The notes under the pieces were generated by a model. The model searched no databases, was not told where the DNA came from, and saw nothing but the letters and a program-made list of their open reading frames with translations. The translations under genes and the position numbers were made by a program. DNA of 6,740 nt from CAZWCE01 sp964632505 (lineage in GTDB: Bacteria; Planctomycetota; Planctomycetia; Pirellulales; Thermoguttaceae): the NCBI GenBank assembly GCA_964632505.1, contig CAZWCE010000053.1, positions 1 to 6,740 on the forward strand, written 5' to 3'. The stretch's first letter is position 1. Each line of letters opens with the position of its first letter. Shown here piece after piece: positions 5,719 to 6,740 of this stretch.

Positions 5719-6519
5719 TTACTGGGACAATGAAGCGTACGTCTGATCCAAAGCCCGACGCATGGTCCAGGCTCGGGAATTGTCGCAACTCATTTTGGTG
5801 CTTTGCTTCAGAGCCGTTTGCAGATGCTCATGCGTCTCCTCCTGGAGCGGCATGGGAGACATACTCATCAACTGCTTTGCCGTTCCCTGGTACAAATCGG
5901 CGCAGTCCCCATGATGGCCGGTGTTATAAAGGTGGGATCCCCGGTAAATGGCGTTCCGAATGATTCCCACCGCTTTCGATCGGGCATCCGCTTCTTCCGG
6001 CTTCTCGGGAGGCAAAATGACCCGGTTGATGACGTGGATCACGCCATTCGTGCACATGATGTCCGTGGCGGTCACCTTGGCGTTGTTGATCTTGACTTTG
6101 CCTTCCTTGACGGTGATCTTGACTTCTGCTCCTTGAACTGTCTTGGCCTCCGAGAGCTTCACGACATCTTCCGCCAAAACACGTCCAGGAACCACATGAT
6201 AGGTCAGCACCGCGATGAGTTTCTTCTTGTTCTCCGGCTTCAACAACTCCTCGACCGTCCCTTCAGGCAATTTGCTGAAGGCTTTGTCCGTCGGAGCGAA
6301 GACGGTGAACGGGCCTTTGCTCTTCAAGGTCTCGATCAAGCCGGCCGCATCTAACGCTGCCGCCAGAGTCTTGAATTTTCCGGCCGATACCGCGGTATCG
6401 ACAATGTCCTTCGCCTTGGCTTTTTCGTGCTCGCACTCCCCACAGTCTGCATAAGCGGTTACAGATTGTAGAGAAACAAGTAACGCAGCCATCAGTAATA
6501 CCAACGAAATTTTTTTCAT
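5719..6519 (-). CDS. Secreted fasciclin (FAS1) domain protein with extra C-terminal domain
   Basis: This is a 266-residue exported protein. A Sec signal peptide (1-24: KK, hydrophobic core LVLLMAALLVSL, cleavage after TAYA) leads into a cysteine pair CGEC (26-29). One FAS1 domain spans about 37-171. It has the first conserved motif FTVFAPTDKAF (71-81), the central YHVVPG (107-112) and the second motif NGVIHVINRVILP (158-170). FAS1 domains mediate adhesion or ligand binding at the cell surface. Residues 172-266 are not FAS1. They include AIYRGSHLYNTGHHGDCADLY (190-210, with C206) and a helical AWTMRRALDQTYASL end, resembling a cysteine-containing module I have seen in other secreted planctomycete proteins. 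Its function is unknown to me. The start is supported by GAGGAG (6533-6528), 8 nt before the ATG. An ECF sigma gene lies downstream, as with SigK-regulated FAS1 genes in mycobacteria. Confidence 0.93.
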   Translation of the reverse strand: MKKISLVLLMAALLVSLQSVTAYADCGECEHEKAKAKDIVDTAVSAGKFKTLAAALDAAGLIETLKSKGPFTVFAPTDKAFSKLPEGTVEELLKPENKKKLIAVLTYHVVPGRVLAEDVVKLSEAKTVQGAEVKITVKEGKVKINNAKVTATDIMCTNGVIHVINRVILPPEKPEEADARSKAVGIIRNAIYRGSHLYNTGHHGDCADLYQGTAKQLMSMSPMPLQEETHEHLQTALKQSTKMSCDNSRAWTMRRALDQTYASLSQ

Positions 6520-6740
6520 CTTACCATCTCCTCATGATAAATTTTCGATTCTCAGGGAGCAAATCTCTCTCCATTGAGCGACCTGTCCTTTCTAATCATG
6601 TGATTCGTTGAGAATCGAGGAGCGGTTTCAAAAAAACGGAATTCGTTGGAAATTTTTTCAATGGATCGCGAAACACCGAAGCAACTTGAAAGGTAATCAA
6701 TTGAGGAACGGCACGGCGGTCGAGTGAGAGCCATGCCGGG
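6520..6740 (-). promoter_or_regulatory. Upstream region of the fasciclin gene
   Basis: The Shine-Dalgarno is at 6528-6533. CGATTCTCA (6546-6554) and TGAGAATCG (6609-6617) are a perfect 9-bp inverted pair 54 nt apart. They could fold the mRNA leader or be two binding sites. On the - strand CAACGAAT occurs twice, 38 nt apart (6610-6603 and 6648-6641). The inner copy follows TGAAACC by about 15 nt and could be an ECF-type promoter, which is speculative. The 60-codon open frame at 6552-6734 has no recognisable product or ribosome site and is not called. Confidence 0.4.

Noticed and set aside
5803..6354. Open frame opposite the fasciclin gene
   Set aside because: It is a shadow of the FAS1 coding region, which has clear motifs, a signal peptide and a ribosome site on the other strand.
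6552..6734. 60-codon open frame upstream of the fasciclin gene
   Set aside because: No ribosome site, no recognisable motif, and it overlaps the likely promoter region.
1..6740. CRISPR arrays, tRNA or rRNA genes, insertion sequences
   Set aside because: No regularly spaced repeats, RNA gene signatures, transposase-like frames or terminal inverted repeats were seen.

Overview
The window (about 55 percent GC by eye) looks like a chromosomal segment of a Planctomycetota-type bacterium. This is inferred from gene content only: a secreted fasciclin protein with an extra C-terminal domain, a SigK-like ECF sigma factor, a degraded golvesin-type domain and a catalase-peroxidase with an export signal. 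No rRNA, tRNA or other taxonomic marker is present. There are five convincing protein genes, one apparent gene remnant and several regulatory elements.

Left part, + strand (1-3080). A Fur-superfamily repressor gene (129-563) carries all five metal/peroxide-sensing residues of PerR. Upstream lies a perfect 15-bp palindrome (93-107) with the 7-1-7 geometry of Per/Fur boxes. After a 62-nt gap with a strong ribosome binding site comes katG (626-3013), a full-length bifunctional catalase-peroxidase with an added N-terminal signal peptide. A 10-bp-stem hairpin follows at 3041-3080. This reads as a self-contained peroxide-response operon: the repressor senses peroxide and the enzyme destroys it, probably outside the cytoplasmic membrane.

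Middle (3081-3369). The strip between the two convergent transcription units holds an in-frame fragment resembling a golvesin/Xly-type domain, with no credible gene start and no intact end. I interpret it as a remnant.

Right part, - strand (3370-6740). In transcription order there are three genes: a secreted FAS1 (fasciclin) protein (6519-5719) ended by a UUCG-loop intrinsic terminator, an ECF sigma factor (5280-4663, TTG start), and a cobalamin-binding sensor (4434-3370). The sensor has the W-x9-EH motif of CarH/LitR photoreceptors but no MerR-type DNA-binding domain. A candidate ECF promoter (GGAACTT, 16 nt, TCATGA) and a cluster of short repeats lie upstream of the sensor gene.

The most interesting possibility is that the sigma factor, the orphan B12 light/redox sensor and the fasciclin protein form one signalling module. 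SigK regulates fasciclin proteins in mycobacteria, but no anti-sigma gene is visible here. Its placement beside a peroxide-detoxification operon would suit a light or reactive-oxygen response. This linkage is inference from adjacency and motifs.
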